From NCBI GenBank assembly GCA_947629665.1, contig CANREJ010000005.1:1-61546 (forward strand): a stretch of 61,546 nucleotides of DNA. The letters are read 5' to 3'. How positions within the stretch are numbered: position 1 is the stretch's first letter; the number at the start of each line of letters is the position of its first letter. Shown here in pieces: positions 7,673 through 15,847 of the stretch. Source of the stretch: an uncultured Clostridia bacterium. GTDB taxonomy: Bacteria > Bacillota > Clostridia > Christensenellales > Borkfalkiaceae. Both the position numbers and the translations under genes were made by a program. The notes beneath the pieces are model-generated. The model worked only from the letters and a program-made list of their open reading frames with translations. It did no database searches and had not been told where the DNA came from.

Positions 7673-7921
7673 ATGTCCGAAAACAGAATAGCGGTTATAA
7701 GCATAATCACCGAAGCGAGGGAGCAGAGCCCCAAAATAAACGCGATTTTATCGGAGTTCGGCGATTTTATAATAGGCAGAATGGGAATACCTTATAAGCA
7801 AAAATCGGTATTCATTATAAGCATAGCGGTTGACGCCCCCGCCGAAGTAATAAACACCATCACGGGTAAAATCGGCCAGCTCTCAGGCGTAACTGCAAAA
7901 ACTCTGATGTCTAAACTTTGA
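7673..7921 (+). CDS. TM1266-family putative hydrogenase-system regulator
   Basis: 82 aa of the small ACT/NikR-C-like alpha-beta fold. The start resembles the TM1266 family (MSENRIAVISIITEARE), with central RMGIPYK and a C-terminal half AEVINTITGKIGQLSGVTAKT. Such proteins are named putative regulators of the iron-only hydrogenase system because of their usual neighbours. No hydrogenase or maturase gene is in this window; instead the next genes encode an ABC importer. The ribosome site TAAGGAGGG sits inside the terminator stem just upstream. What it binds is unknown. Confidence 0.75.
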   Translation: MSENRIAVISIITEAREQSPKINAILSEFGDFIIGRMGIPYKQKSVFIISIAVDAPAEVINTITGKIGQLSGVTAKTLMSKL

Positions 7922-7969
7922 TTAAATTTTTGAGGTAAAAGGGCAACCTGATACCGAAAAGGAGCAAAT

Positions 7970-9013
7970 ATGAAAAAATTACTGTCAATTTTCACCTGCG
8001 CGGTTGTCGCCGCGCTCACTGCGGTATGCTTTACCGCCTGCAATCCCCAAACCGAACCCGACAAAGTAAATCTTGTGGGTCTTGAATCCGCGGCGGCGGT
8101 CATTGCAAACGATGATATAGACTACTTTGTTGTTCCCGAACCGGCGGCAAGTCTGCGCGTCAAGGTTACGGCCGCCGATCCCGCGCAAAAACTCAATCTT
8201 GTAGGGAATTTACAGGAATTGTACGGAGGTACAAAGGGCTATCCCCAGGCGGTTGTAGTGGCAAAGAACAGCCTGTACGAAAGTAACGCACTGAACGGGT
8301 TTATAGCCGCGCTCAACTCAAACACCCAATGGCTCTCCGCCGAAACTACACAAATTTCGACAATACTTACCGCCGTTTCGGGGCACATTACTCCGGGCAT
8401 GGAGATGAGTTTGAACGCAAAAAATCTCACCAAACAGGTTATTGCCAATTGCGGTATCAGGTTCGAGGGCGCGAACAGTTGCAAAGAAGAGGTAAAATCT
8501 TTTCTCACGGCTTTAAAACAGGTAACCCCCACCGAGAACTACAACCCCGCAGACACATTTTTCTGGGGCGGTACTTTGCCCCAAACTGCGGGCGCTCTTG
8601 ACGGTGTTTCCGTATACGCCCCCGACGGCGCGCCCGCGCTCGCCCTGGCCGGACTTATGGCTGGTGAAATAGACACATCGACAGTTGCCGCCTCGATAGA
8701 TTATCACATTGTAAATGCAAATACAATCCAAACCTATGTAACGGGCGAATCACCCGCCGCAGACATCTGTATTCTTCCCGTAAATGCGGCGGCTAAATTA
8801 CTCGGTACGGGTGCAAAATATACCATGCTGGGCACGGTAACTCACGGCAACTTATATGTTTTATCAGCCAAAACAAGCGAAAAACTCACCGTTGAAAACA
8901 TTTCATCTCTCCGCGGCAAAACAGTGGGGGTAGTAAATCTTGCGCAGGTACCCGGCCTCACGTTGAAACTCATTTTAAATAAATACGGTATAGAGTTCGC
9001 GGAAAATTCTTAA
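7970..9013 (+). CDS. ABC substrate-binding lipoprotein, apparently circularly permuted
   Basis: 347-aa solute-binding protein of the NitT/TauT (NMT1-like) class. A signal peptide ends in the lipobox FTAC with lipid-bearing Cys24. In ordinary members the mature chain begins with a strand like VSVYAPDGAPALALA, continues to GKTVGVVNLAQVPGLTLK, then passes to KVNLVG...IDYFVVPEPAAS and the C-terminal lobe. Here the order is reversed: residues 32-190 look like the C-terminal part, and residues 212-347 like the N-terminal part. The end (LNKYGIEF) would join naturally to the beginning (DKVNLVG). The linker at 190-211 is new. Permease and ATPase genes follow directly, so it is probably functional. Substrate unknown. 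Confidence 0.8.
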   Translation: MKKLLSIFTCAVVAALTAVCFTACNPQTEPDKVNLVGLESAAAVIANDDIDYFVVPEPAASLRVKVTAADPAQKLNLVGNLQELYGGTKGYPQAVVVAKNSLYESNALNGFIAALNSNTQWLSAETTQISTILTAVSGHITPGMEMSLNAKNLTKQVIANCGIRFEGANSCKEEVKSFLTALKQVTPTENYNPADTFFWGGTLPQTAGALDGVSVYAPDGAPALALAGLMAGEIDTSTVAASIDYHIVNANTIQTYVTGESPAADICILPVNAAAKLLGTGAKYTMLGTVTHGNLYVLSAKTSEKLTVENISSLRGKTVGVVNLAQVPGLTLKLILNKYGIEFAENS

Positions 9014-9017
9014 TTTA

Positions 9018-9800
9018 ATGAAAAGATTTTTCACACAAAGAAAACTCAATATTTTAATATCTGTTTTTGCCGTCGCGGCCATGATAGCTGTTTGGATAAT
9101 AGCCTACTACTGCGTTAAAAACGACTACGTGATTCCGTCGTTTGGAGATACGATGGCGAGCATATGGAAAGATTGTCTTGCAAACGGCGACTTTTGGGTA
9201 GCGTTCGGAAACACTTTCGGGCGAACGCTTCTGGCATTTTCCGTTTCCTTTGTTTTGGGCGCCGCGCTCGCCTGTCTGTGCGCGCTATCCAAAAAAGTAA
9301 ACGCCTTCATTGTGCCGTTCATGGCGTTTTTCCGCACGCTTCCCACGCTTGCCGTCGTGCTTATTTTGCTCATATGGACAAATCCGCGCGTTGCTCCCGT
9401 TATAGTTACCGTACTTGTGCTGTTCCCGATGATTCATTCGCGCATTTTTTCGGCCTTGGACGGAATAGACGGCGGCATACGCCAAATGGTAAAGGTCTAC
9501 AAAATACCAAAAACAGAGGCGGTATTTAAAATATATCTGCCCCTTATAACGCCTGAGGTTTTGCCGCAGGCGGGAGCGGATATTTCTCTCGGCTTAAAAA
9601 TAATGATTTCTGCCGAAGTTTTGGCAAGTACTTTTAAAAGTTTGGGCGGAATGATGCAAAACGCAAGGTTGTTTTTGGAAATTCCGCGTCTTGCCGCGCT
9701 CACGGTTTCGGCGGTTTTGGTGGGACTTGTAGTCGATATTGCCTTTTCGCAACTCGCCCGCATAACGTATAAGTGGAGCAAAAAGGAGGGCGTAAGATGA
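9018..9800 (+). CDS. ABC transporter permease, NitT/TauT type
   Basis: 260-aa inner-membrane permease with about six hydrophobic segments. The EAA-type cytoplasmic loop around MVKVYKIPKTEAVFKIYLP is where the ATPase docks. Related to SsuC/TauC/ThiX-like permeases. It starts four bases after the binding-protein stop with no strong ribosome site, so it probably depends on translation of the gene before it. Its end overlaps the ATPase gene by four bases. Confidence 0.9.
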   Translation: MKRFFTQRKLNILISVFAVAAMIAVWIIAYYCVKNDYVIPSFGDTMASIWKDCLANGDFWVAFGNTFGRTLLAFSVSFVLGAALACLCALSKKVNAFIVPFMAFFRTLPTLAVVLILLIWTNPRVAPVIVTVLVLFPMIHSRIFSALDGIDGGIRQMVKVYKIPKTEAVFKIYLPLITPEVLPQAGADISLGLKIMISAEVLASTFKSLGGMMQNARLFLEIPRLAALTVSAVLVGLVVDIAFSQLARITYKWSKKEGVR

Positions 9801-10456
9801 TTGAAATAAAAAACCTTACCAAGTGTTACGGCAAAAAAGTTGTATACAGTAATTTCAATCTCACGCTCGACGAAAGCGGAATAACCTGCCTTTTGGGCGG
9901 CAGCGGAAGCGGTAAAACCACTCTGTTAAACGTAATTGCGGGCATAACCCCGTATGAAGGCGAAATTACCCCATGCAATTGCTCGTATATTTTTCAATCG
10001 CCTACGCTCGTGCCCAATCTTACTGTTTTCGGGAATTTAAAACTCGTTTGCAAAAACGAAGAAGCAATCAAAGACATGGTTGCCCGCGTGGGGCTTGAAG
10101 GCAAGGAAGGGAGCTATCCCGTAAATCTTTCTGGCGGAGAAGCGCAGAGGGTTGCAATAGCCCGCGCGTTTCTTTGTAAAAGCGACATTCTTCTCATGGA
10201 CGAGCCGTTTTCATCGCTCGACTTAAAACTGAAAAAGCAGATAATCGGGCTGTTTTTGCGGATATGGGGTGAGGACGGCCGGACCACGCTCGCCGTAACC
10301 CACGACCCGGATGAGGCGGCGGCCATTGCCCAGCGAATACTGATACTGAAAGACGGCGCAATTGCCGAAGATTTTATTCCGCAGACGCCCGTTCCGCGCC
10401 CGTTTTACGGCGGCGGGGAACTGCGTGAAAAACTCGTCAATTTGTTGATAAAATAA
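9797..10456 (+). CDS. ABC transporter ATP-binding protein, NitT/TauT type
   Basis: 219-aa ATPase: Walker A GGSGSGKTT, signature LSGGEAQR, Walker B ILLMDEPFSSLD and the switch His in AVTHDPDEA. I start at the ATG at 9797, eight codons inside the longest reading, because AAGGAGG (9782-9788) precedes it and it overlaps the permease stop as ATGA. It completes a binding protein, permease and ATPase importer unit. Confidence 0.95.
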   Translation: MIEIKNLTKCYGKKVVYSNFNLTLDESGITCLLGGSGSGKTTLLNVIAGITPYEGEITPCNCSYIFQSPTLVPNLTVFGNLKLVCKNEEAIKDMVARVGLEGKEGSYPVNLSGGEAQRVAIARAFLCKSDILLMDEPFSSLDLKLKKQIIGLFLRIWGEDGRTTLAVTHDPDEAAAIAQRILILKDGAIAEDFIPQTPVPRPFYGGGELREKLVNLLIK

Positions 10457-10476
10457 ATTACGACGCCGATATTTGC

Positions 10477-10505
10477 TTGACTTTGTTTATTTTGAAAATT
10501 ATAAT
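10477..10505 (+). promoter_or_regulatory. Promoter of mscL
   Basis: TTGACT (10477-10482) and consensus TATAAT (10500-10505) have a 17-base spacer. It starts 20 bases after the ABC operon ends, so mscL is a separate transcription unit. Confidence 0.8.
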
Positions 10506-10535
10506 ATCCATTGTAAAAACATTAAGGAGAAAGGA

Positions 10536-11132
10536 ATGAAGAAGTTTTTTAGCGAATTTAAAAAATTTATAACGCGCGGCAATGTTATAGATATGGCAGT
10601 CGGCGTTATAATCGGCGGCGCGTTTAGCGCAATCGTTACTGCGTTGACTAACAACATTTTAATGCCCATAATAAATTGGATACTGTTGGCTATAACCCAC
10701 GGCGAAGGCCTTGACCAAATTTATACATACCTCAAAAAGGTAACAATGTTGGCAGAGGATGGCTCAACGGTGATAGATACCGCAAATTCCATCTTTATCG
10801 ATTGGGGCGCGTTTATCACGGCAATAATCAATTTCCTTCTTATTGCGCTTGTGTTGTTCCTTATCATCAAACTTATAAACGGTTTACATGAGGGCGCCGC
10901 GAAGCAGAAAGGCAAGTATGCGCCTCTCACAAAGGAAGAGGTTAAGGCTTTAAGAAAGCAAGGCAAGAGCAGTGAAGAAATTCTTGCCGTTGCGGCCGCC
11001 AGGAAGGCAGAAAACGAGGAAGCAGCCAAAAAGGCCGCCGAAGAAGCTGCCGCAAACGCTCCCGAAAGCGAGCAAAAATTGCTTGCCGATATCCGCGATT
11101 TGCTCAAAGCCCAACAAAACAAAGCAGAATAA
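10536..11132 (+). CDS. mscL: Large-conductance mechanosensitive channel
   Basis: Osmotic emergency valve, normally a homopentamer. The N-terminal helix and first transmembrane pore helix are typical (FKKFITRGNVIDMAVGVIIGG... in part). The second membrane helix is at about residues 85-108. At 198 aa it is longer than the usual 130-150: the loop between the helices has about 20 extra residues, and the cytoplasmic tail is extended with an Ala/Glu/Lys-rich helix. I start at 10536 after AAGGAGAAAGGA; the longer reading from 10473 would run through the promoter. Confidence 0.93.
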   Translation: MKKFFSEFKKFITRGNVIDMAVGVIIGGAFSAIVTALTNNILMPIINWILLAITHGEGLDQIYTYLKKVTMLAEDGSTVIDTANSIFIDWGAFITAIINFLLIALVLFLIIKLINGLHEGAAKQKGKYAPLTKEEVKALRKQGKSSEEILAVAAARKAENEEAAKKAAEEAAANAPESEQKLLADIRDLLKAQQNKAE

Positions 11133-11148
11133 GTTAAGTAAAAATGTT

Positions 11149-11185
11149 CCGCCCGCAAGTATTTGCGGGCGGTTTGACTTTTTAT
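11149..11185 (+). terminator. Intrinsic terminator of mscL
   Basis: A perfect 10-bp GC-rich stem (11149-11158 with 11163-11172, loop GTAT) is followed by TTTGACTTTTTA. Confidence 0.85.
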
Positions 11186-11280
11186 AGCAGCAGGTTTTAT
11201 ATTTGTCAACTGTTTAAGGGGGCATTTAATAAATTTTTGTCAAATATATTTTATAAATTTTGCGCTAAACATTTTTATTT

Positions 11281-11328
11281 TTACAATATCTTGTGTTATA
11301 ATCTATATGTACCACAAAAATGTAGTGT
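11281..11328 (+). promoter_or_regulatory. NrdR-box-like pair around a TATAAT
   Basis: Box 1 (11281-11296) contains CAATATCTTGTGT and matches 13 of 16 positions of the remembered NrdR-box consensus acaCwAtATaTwGtGt. Box 2 (11313-11328, ending TGTAGTGT) matches about 10. The 16-base linker starts with TATAAT (11297-11302). The -35 region (11274-11279, TTTATT) is weak. The same arrangement and 17 identical bases occur upstream of nrdR at 24167-24214. The only gene downstream on this strand is purE, 345 bases beyond box 2. Confidence 0.5.
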
Positions 11329-11627
11329 TACAGCACAAAAAACGTAAAGCCGGAGCGGAATGCAAGATAAAAAAAGTAAACGTTAAAAACTCCTATCACC
11401 GGCAACAGTACCATCAACAGCATATTTTTTAAGCGGTATTTCATTATAAACATACTCACGTAAATAGCTATCGCTCCTCCCAAAATTGCGGTTAAAATCA
11501 GTTTTCCGTCGCCCGTCGGGCGCGTTTGTCCGTCGCCGTATTCGTCGCGCTGGGAGCGTATGAGCATAACGGCGTAAAAATTGATTGCTATAATATATAC
11601 GGAAAAAATTATATACAGCAAAATCAT
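11328..11627 (-). CDS. DUF1294 family small membrane protein
   Basis: 99 aa with four hydrophobic segments. The central [30 protein letters not shown] (quoted here only by its ends GDGKLIL and KYRLKN) matches the DUF1294 pattern: a basic linker, a Gly-Gly helix, and a histidine/lysine-rich region before the third helix. No function is established for the family. It is transcribed away from purE, 45 bases apart, and its last base coincides with the end of NrdR-like box 2. Confidence 0.75.
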   Translation of the reverse strand: MILLYIIFSVYIIAINFYAVMLIRSQRDEYGDGQTRPTGDGKLILTAILGGAIAIYVSMFIMKYRLKNMLLMVLLPVIGVFNVYFFYLAFRSGFTFFVL

Positions 11628-11639
11628 ACTTAAAGTATG
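11625..11639. repeat. Perfect 7-1-7 inverted repeat between divergent genes
   Basis: CATACTT A AAGTATG covers the start codon of the DUF1294 gene and lies 34 bases before purE. It could be an operator for either gene, or chance. Confidence 0.4.
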
Positions 11640-11672
11640 TTCAAATGCAGTTTAAAAATACGGAGAACACAT

Positions 11673-12170
11673 ATGGCGCAGATTGCAATTGTAATGGGCA
11701 GCAAGTCGGATTTGGGTGTTGTAAAACCTACGATAAGCATAATAAAGAGTTTTGGCGTGGAGTGCGAAGTCCGCGTAATTTCGGCGCACCGCACGCCCGA
11801 AGAAGCTCATGAATTTTCGCGTATGGCAAAAGAACGCGGGGTGGAGGTCATAATTTGCGCGGCAGGCAAAGCCGCCCATCTCGGCGGCGTTATTGCGGCA
11901 AGCACAACTTTGCCCGTTATAGGTCTGCCCGTAAAGACGGACATGATGGGCGGGCTTGACAGCCTTCTTTCGATAGTACAAATGCCCTCCGGCATACCCG
12001 TAGGCACGGTGGGGGTAAACGGCGGCGAAAACGCGGGGCTTCTTGCCTTGCAGATTTTGGGTATAAAATACCCCGACATCGCCGAAAAACTCGCCGACTA
12101 CAAGGCAAAAATGCGAAATAAAATAAACAGCGACGACGCCGCGCTTCAAGCGGAACTCGAACAGCTTTAA
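11673..12170 (+). CDS. purE: N5-carboxyaminoimidazole ribonucleotide mutase
   Basis: Rearranges N5-CAIR to CAIR in purine synthesis. GSKSD near the N-terminus, SAHRTP and GKAAHLGGVIAA are the class I PurE signatures. At 165 aa it is the usual length. The start at 11673 follows GGAGAACACAT; the frame is open for twelve codons upstream but those are not family-like. First gene of the nine-gene purine block. A PurK partner, which class I PurE normally needs, is not in this window. Confidence 0.96.
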   Translation: MAQIAIVMGSKSDLGVVKPTISIIKSFGVECEVRVISAHRTPEEAHEFSRMAKERGVEVIICAAGKAAHLGGVIAASTTLPVIGLPVKTDMMGGLDSLLSIVQMPSGIPVGTVGVNGGENAGLLALQILGIKYPDIAEKLADYKAKMRNKINSDDAALQAELEQL

Positions 12171-12176
12171 TTTAAT

Positions 12177-12210
12177 ACCCGCAGTGTACTCTGCGGGTTA
12201 TAACTTTTTA
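12177..12210 (+). terminator. Weak terminator-like hairpin between purE and purC
   Basis: An 8-bp stem (12177-12184 with 12191-12198) is followed by TATAACTTTTTA. The T tract is broken, so it may only reduce readthrough or stabilise the purE 3' end. Confidence 0.45.
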
Positions 12211-12256
12211 TAATACCGAAATTTCGGCAACATTTTTATTTTTAAGGAGAAATTTT

Positions 12257-12979
12257 ATGGAGAAAAAGGAACAGCTTTACGAAGGCAAAGCAAAAAAGGT
12301 TTACGCAACCGAAAACCCCGACTACGTTATAGTGTCCTACAAAGACGACGCCACGGCGTTTAACGGGCTTAAAAAGGGCACAATTGCGGGCAAGGGCGTT
12401 ATCAACAACAAAATGAGCAATTTGATGATGTCCATGCTTGAAAAGAAGGGTATTCCCACTCATTTTGTCGAGCAGATAGACGACAGAAATACCCTTGTTA
12501 AAAAAGTGCAGATTGTTCCTCTTGAAGTGATAATAAGGAACGTTGCCGCAGGTAGTTTTTCAAAGCGTTACGGCGTTCCCGAAGGCACCCTTTTTAAGGC
12601 TCCCACAATAGAATTTTCCTATAAAAACGACGAACTCGGCGACCCGCTCATAAACGATTATCACGCCATTGCCTTAAATTTGGCGACCGCAGAGGAAATC
12701 GACGCAATAAAAAAGATGGCCTTTGCCGTAAACGACGCAATGAAAGCCTTTTTTAAAGAACTCCATATAGATCTCATAGACTTTAAACTTGAATTTGGAA
12801 GGTTCCACGGGCAAATTGTGCTTGCTGACGAAATATCTCCCGACACCTGCCGTTTTTGGGAGGCGGACACATGGGATACAACCAAGCATACAAGTCTTGA
12901 TAAGGACAGATTCCGTCGCGACCTCGGCGGCGTTGAAGATGCATACATGGAAATCTTCAAACGCTTGACGGGGGAATAA
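12257..12979 (+). CDS. purC: SAICAR synthetase
   Basis: Joins aspartate to CAIR with ATP. Family motifs: [10 protein letters not shown] at the N-terminus, [29 protein letters not shown] and [10 protein letters not shown]. At 240 aa it is typical of bacterial PurC. AAGGAG precedes the ATG. It is followed after three bases by the purF paralogue. Confidence 0.97.
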   Translation: MEKKEQLYEGKAKKVYATENPDYVIVSYKDDATAFNGLKKGTIAGKGVINNKMSNLMMSMLEKKGIPTHFVEQIDDRNTLVKKVQIVPLEVIIRNVAAGSFSKRYGVPEGTLFKAPTIEFSYKNDELGDPLINDYHAIALNLATAEEIDAIKKMAFAVNDAMKAFFKELHIDLIDFKLEFGRFHGQIVLADEISPDTCRFWEADTWDTTKHTSLDKDRFRRDLGGVEDAYMEIFKRLTGE

Positions 12980-12982
12980 TTT

Positions 12983-14404
12983 ATGGGCGGATTTTTTGGA
13001 GCGGTCAAAAAAACGGACGCCGTATTTGACGCGTTTATAGGCGCGGATTATCATTCCCATCTCGGCACAAAGAGGGGCGGCATTGCGGCATATTCGCCCG
13101 AAACAGGTTTACAGCGTGAAATCCACAACATAGAAAACGCGCCTTTTAGAACAAAATTCGAAAAGGTCCTTGACGAAATGCGCGGCAATGCGGCAATAAG
13201 CTGTATAAGCGACACCGATCCCCAGCCGCTCATAATGGTATCAAAAGTTGGAACTTACGCCATTTGCACAATAGGCGTAATAAATAACTCCCAAGAAATA
13301 TTAAACGAAATACTCGGCCATGGCGGCTACTTTGACGGTATGACGGGGAGCAAGGTAAACGCCAACGAATTGGTTGCCGCTCTTATAAACGCAAAAAACA
13401 GTTATGTGGAGGGCATACGCTACGCCCAGGAGAGAATAGTGGGCACGGCTTCCGTGTTGCTTCTCACCGACAGGGGCACGATTATAGCCGCCCGCGATAA
13501 GATGGGCAGGTTGCCCGTCCAGATAGGCAAGAGCGACGAGGGCTACTGCGTTTCCTTTGAAAGTTTTGCATATAAAAAGCTGGGCTATGCCGACGTGCGT
13601 GAACTCGGCCCTGCGGAAATAGTTGAAATTTCCGCGGACGGTATAACGCAACTTTCACCTCCGCAAAAAGAAATGCGCATATGCGCCTTCCTTTGGTCGT
13701 ACTACGGATATCCAACGTCGAGCTACGAGGGCGTAAACGTAGAAGTAATGCGTTGCCGAAACGGTGAAATTTTTGCCGAAAACGACGCAAAATCGCACGA
13801 TCTACGGCAAATAGATTATGTCGGCGGAGTGCCCGATTCGGGAACCCCACATGCGATAGGATATGCCAACGCTTCGAAAATACCTTTTGCCCGTCCCTAT
13901 ATCAAATATACTCCAACGTGGTCGCGCAGTTTTATGCCGGTAAACCAATCGGAGCGCAACAAAGTGGCAAAAATGAAGCTGATACCTGTTCACGAGTTTA
14001 TAGAGGGGAAGAGATTGCTTCTTGTGGACGATTCCATAGTGCGCGGCACACAGCTCAAAGAAACGGTTGAGTTCCTGTATTCCCACGGTGCAAAGGCGGT
14101 GCATATGCGTTCTGCCTGCCCTCCCATAATGTACGGTTGCAAATATTTGAATTTTTCCCGCTCGTCGAGCGATATGGATTTAATCACCCGCCGCACAATG
14201 GCTGAACTTGAAGGTGAAGAGGCGGTCAACCACATTGAAGAGTATGCCGATTCCGGCACGGAGCGCGGCAAAAAAATGAGAAAGGCCATATGCGATAAAT
14301 TTCAATTTGAATCTTTGGAATTTCAATCCATAGACGGACTTATAGAGGCAATCGGGTTGGAGCCCTGCAAACTCTGCACGTATTGCTGGACGGGCAAAGA
14401 ATAG
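12983..14404 (+). CDS. PurF paralogue with inactivated glutaminase domain
   Basis: 473 aa, homologous throughout to amidophosphoribosyltransferase. The catalytic N-terminal Cys is replaced: the chain starts MGGFFGA where PurF has CGVFGV. The other glutaminase residues are also lost: HVRYSTTG is replaced by AISCISDT, AHNGNL by TIGVINN and TIDSE by VNANE. The phosphoribosyltransferase part is intact, with the PRPP loop LLLVDDSIVRGT (346-357). Cys234, Cys386, Cys462 and Cys465 align with the four [4Fe-4S] cysteines of Bacillus-type PurF. It may be an ammonia-using transferase, a regulatory partner of the true PurF encoded next door, or an enzyme with another amine donor. The first alternative is the simplest. 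Confidence 0.85.
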   Translation: MGGFFGAVKKTDAVFDAFIGADYHSHLGTKRGGIAAYSPETGLQREIHNIENAPFRTKFEKVLDEMRGNAAISCISDTDPQPLIMVSKVGTYAICTIGVINNSQEILNEILGHGGYFDGMTGSKVNANELVAALINAKNSYVEGIRYAQERIVGTASVLLLTDRGTIIAARDKMGRLPVQIGKSDEGYCVSFESFAYKKLGYADVRELGPAEIVEISADGITQLSPPQKEMRICAFLWSYYGYPTSSYEGVNVEVMRCRNGEIFAENDAKSHDLRQIDYVGGVPDSGTPHAIGYANASKIPFARPYIKYTPTWSRSFMPVNQSERNKVAKMKLIPVHEFIEGKRLLLVDDSIVRGTQLKETVEFLYSHGAKAVHMRSACPPIMYGCKYLNFSRSSSDMDLITRRTMAELEGEEAVNHIEEYADSGTERGKKMRKAICDKFQFESLEFQSIDGLIEAIGLEPCKLCTYCWTGKE

Positions 14405-14420
14405 AATACGGAGAAAGAAT

Positions 14421-15833
14421 ATGGATGAAATACAAAGCGAAATCCATGAAGAGTGCGGCGTGTTCGGGGTGTTTTCCGATGAGAACCGCAACGTTGCCTA
14501 CACGGTTTACTACGGGCTGTTCGCTTTACAGCACAGGGGGCAGGAGAGCGCTGGCATAGCCGTGGCTTTTGCCGATAAAATGACCTATTTTAAGGGGATG
14601 GGGCTTGCCGCCGACGTGTTTGGACACGGCGCGCTGGACGAACTCCCCGACGGCGACGTTGCAATAGGTCATGTGCGTTATTCCACTACCGGTTCGAGCT
14701 TGCTTTTAAACGCCCAGCCCGTTGTTTTTACGGGCAAGTGCGGAAAGATGGCGGTTGCGCACAACGGAAATCTCATCAACACCAAGCAGTTGCGCGATGA
14801 AATGATAGCGCAAAACGCCGTATTTCAAACTACAATCGACTCCGAAGTTATCGCCATAATGATAAACAGCCTTTCGGACGGGGATATAGTAAAGGGAATA
14901 AAGCGCACATGCGAAAAATTAAAGGGCTCTTACGCGCTTGTAATAATGACGTGCGATAAGCTCATTGCCGTGCGCGACCCGTATGGGATCCGCCCGCTGT
15001 GCATAGGCAAAACGGACGGCGACGTTGTGGTTGCCAGCGAAACATGCGCGCTCGACGCGGTCGGCGCAAACTTTTTGCGCGACGTAAAGCCCGGAGAAAT
15101 AGTAATTATAGACGATAGCGGTATCCGTTCGGAATTTATGAACCATATTCCACCCAAACCGCGCATGTGTATATTTGAATACGTATATTTTGCCCGCCAC
15201 GATTCTGTTTTGGAAGGTTACAGCGTTTACGAGGCGCGCAAGGAGGCGGGTAAACTGCTTGCAAAATATTATCCCGTGGAAGCAGATCTTGTTTCGGGTG
15301 TGCCCGATTCCGCAAATGTAGCGGCGCGCGGCTATGCCGAAGAGAGCGGCATACCGTTTGTTGAAGCGCTTGCAAAAAACAGATATGTGGGCAGAACTTT
15401 TATCCAGCCCGACCAAAGACAGCGCGAAAACAGTTTAAACGTAAAGATGAATGCCCTGCGCGCCAACATACGCGGGAAGCGGGTAATAATTATAGACGAT
15501 TCCATAGTCCGCGGCACAACCATGCGCAAAATAATTAAAATGTTGCGCAACGGCGGGGCAAAGGAAGTGCATATAAGGATATGCTCGCCAATAATAAAGC
15601 ATCCCTGCCACCTCGGCATAGATATACAAACTTATTCGCAACTCATAGGCGCATATAAAAACGAGGAACAGATTTGCGAGAGTCTTGGCGCGGACAGTGT
15701 GCGCTACCTTACCGTCGAACAACTTGTAAGCACGTGTAAAGGCGCAAATACGGATTTTTGTTTGGGTTGCTTCAACGGGCAATATCCCTATCCGCCCGAA
15801 GAGTATGAAACGGATAAACTTAAACTCGAATAA
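14421..15833 (+). CDS. purF: Amidophosphoribosyltransferase
   Basis: First committed step of purine synthesis: PRPP plus glutamine gives phosphoribosylamine. An 11-residue propeptide precedes Cys12 (ECGVFGVF), the N-terminal nucleophile after processing. Glutaminase motifs GHVRYSTTGS, AHNGNL and TTIDSE are present. The PRPP loop is IIIDDSIVRGTT (357-368). Cys250, Cys396, Cys447 and Cys450 fit the [4Fe-4S] ligands of the Bacillus type. At 470 aa it is normal. It lies 16 bases after its paralogue, which lacks the active glutaminase. Confidence 0.97.
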   Translation: MDEIQSEIHEECGVFGVFSDENRNVAYTVYYGLFALQHRGQESAGIAVAFADKMTYFKGMGLAADVFGHGALDELPDGDVAIGHVRYSTTGSSLLLNAQPVVFTGKCGKMAVAHNGNLINTKQLRDEMIAQNAVFQTTIDSEVIAIMINSLSDGDIVKGIKRTCEKLKGSYALVIMTCDKLIAVRDPYGIRPLCIGKTDGDVVVASETCALDAVGANFLRDVKPGEIVIIDDSGIRSEFMNHIPPKPRMCIFEYVYFARHDSVLEGYSVYEARKEAGKLLAKYYPVEADLVSGVPDSANVAARGYAEESGIPFVEALAKNRYVGRTFIQPDQRQRENSLNVKMNALRANIRGKRVIIIDDSIVRGTTMRKIIKMLRNGGAKEVHIRICSPIIKHPCHLGIDIQTYSQLIGAYKNEEQICESLGADSVRYLTVEQLVSTCKGANTDFCLGCFNGQYPYPPEEYETDKLKLE

Positions 15834-15847
15834 TTACGGAGGTCAAA

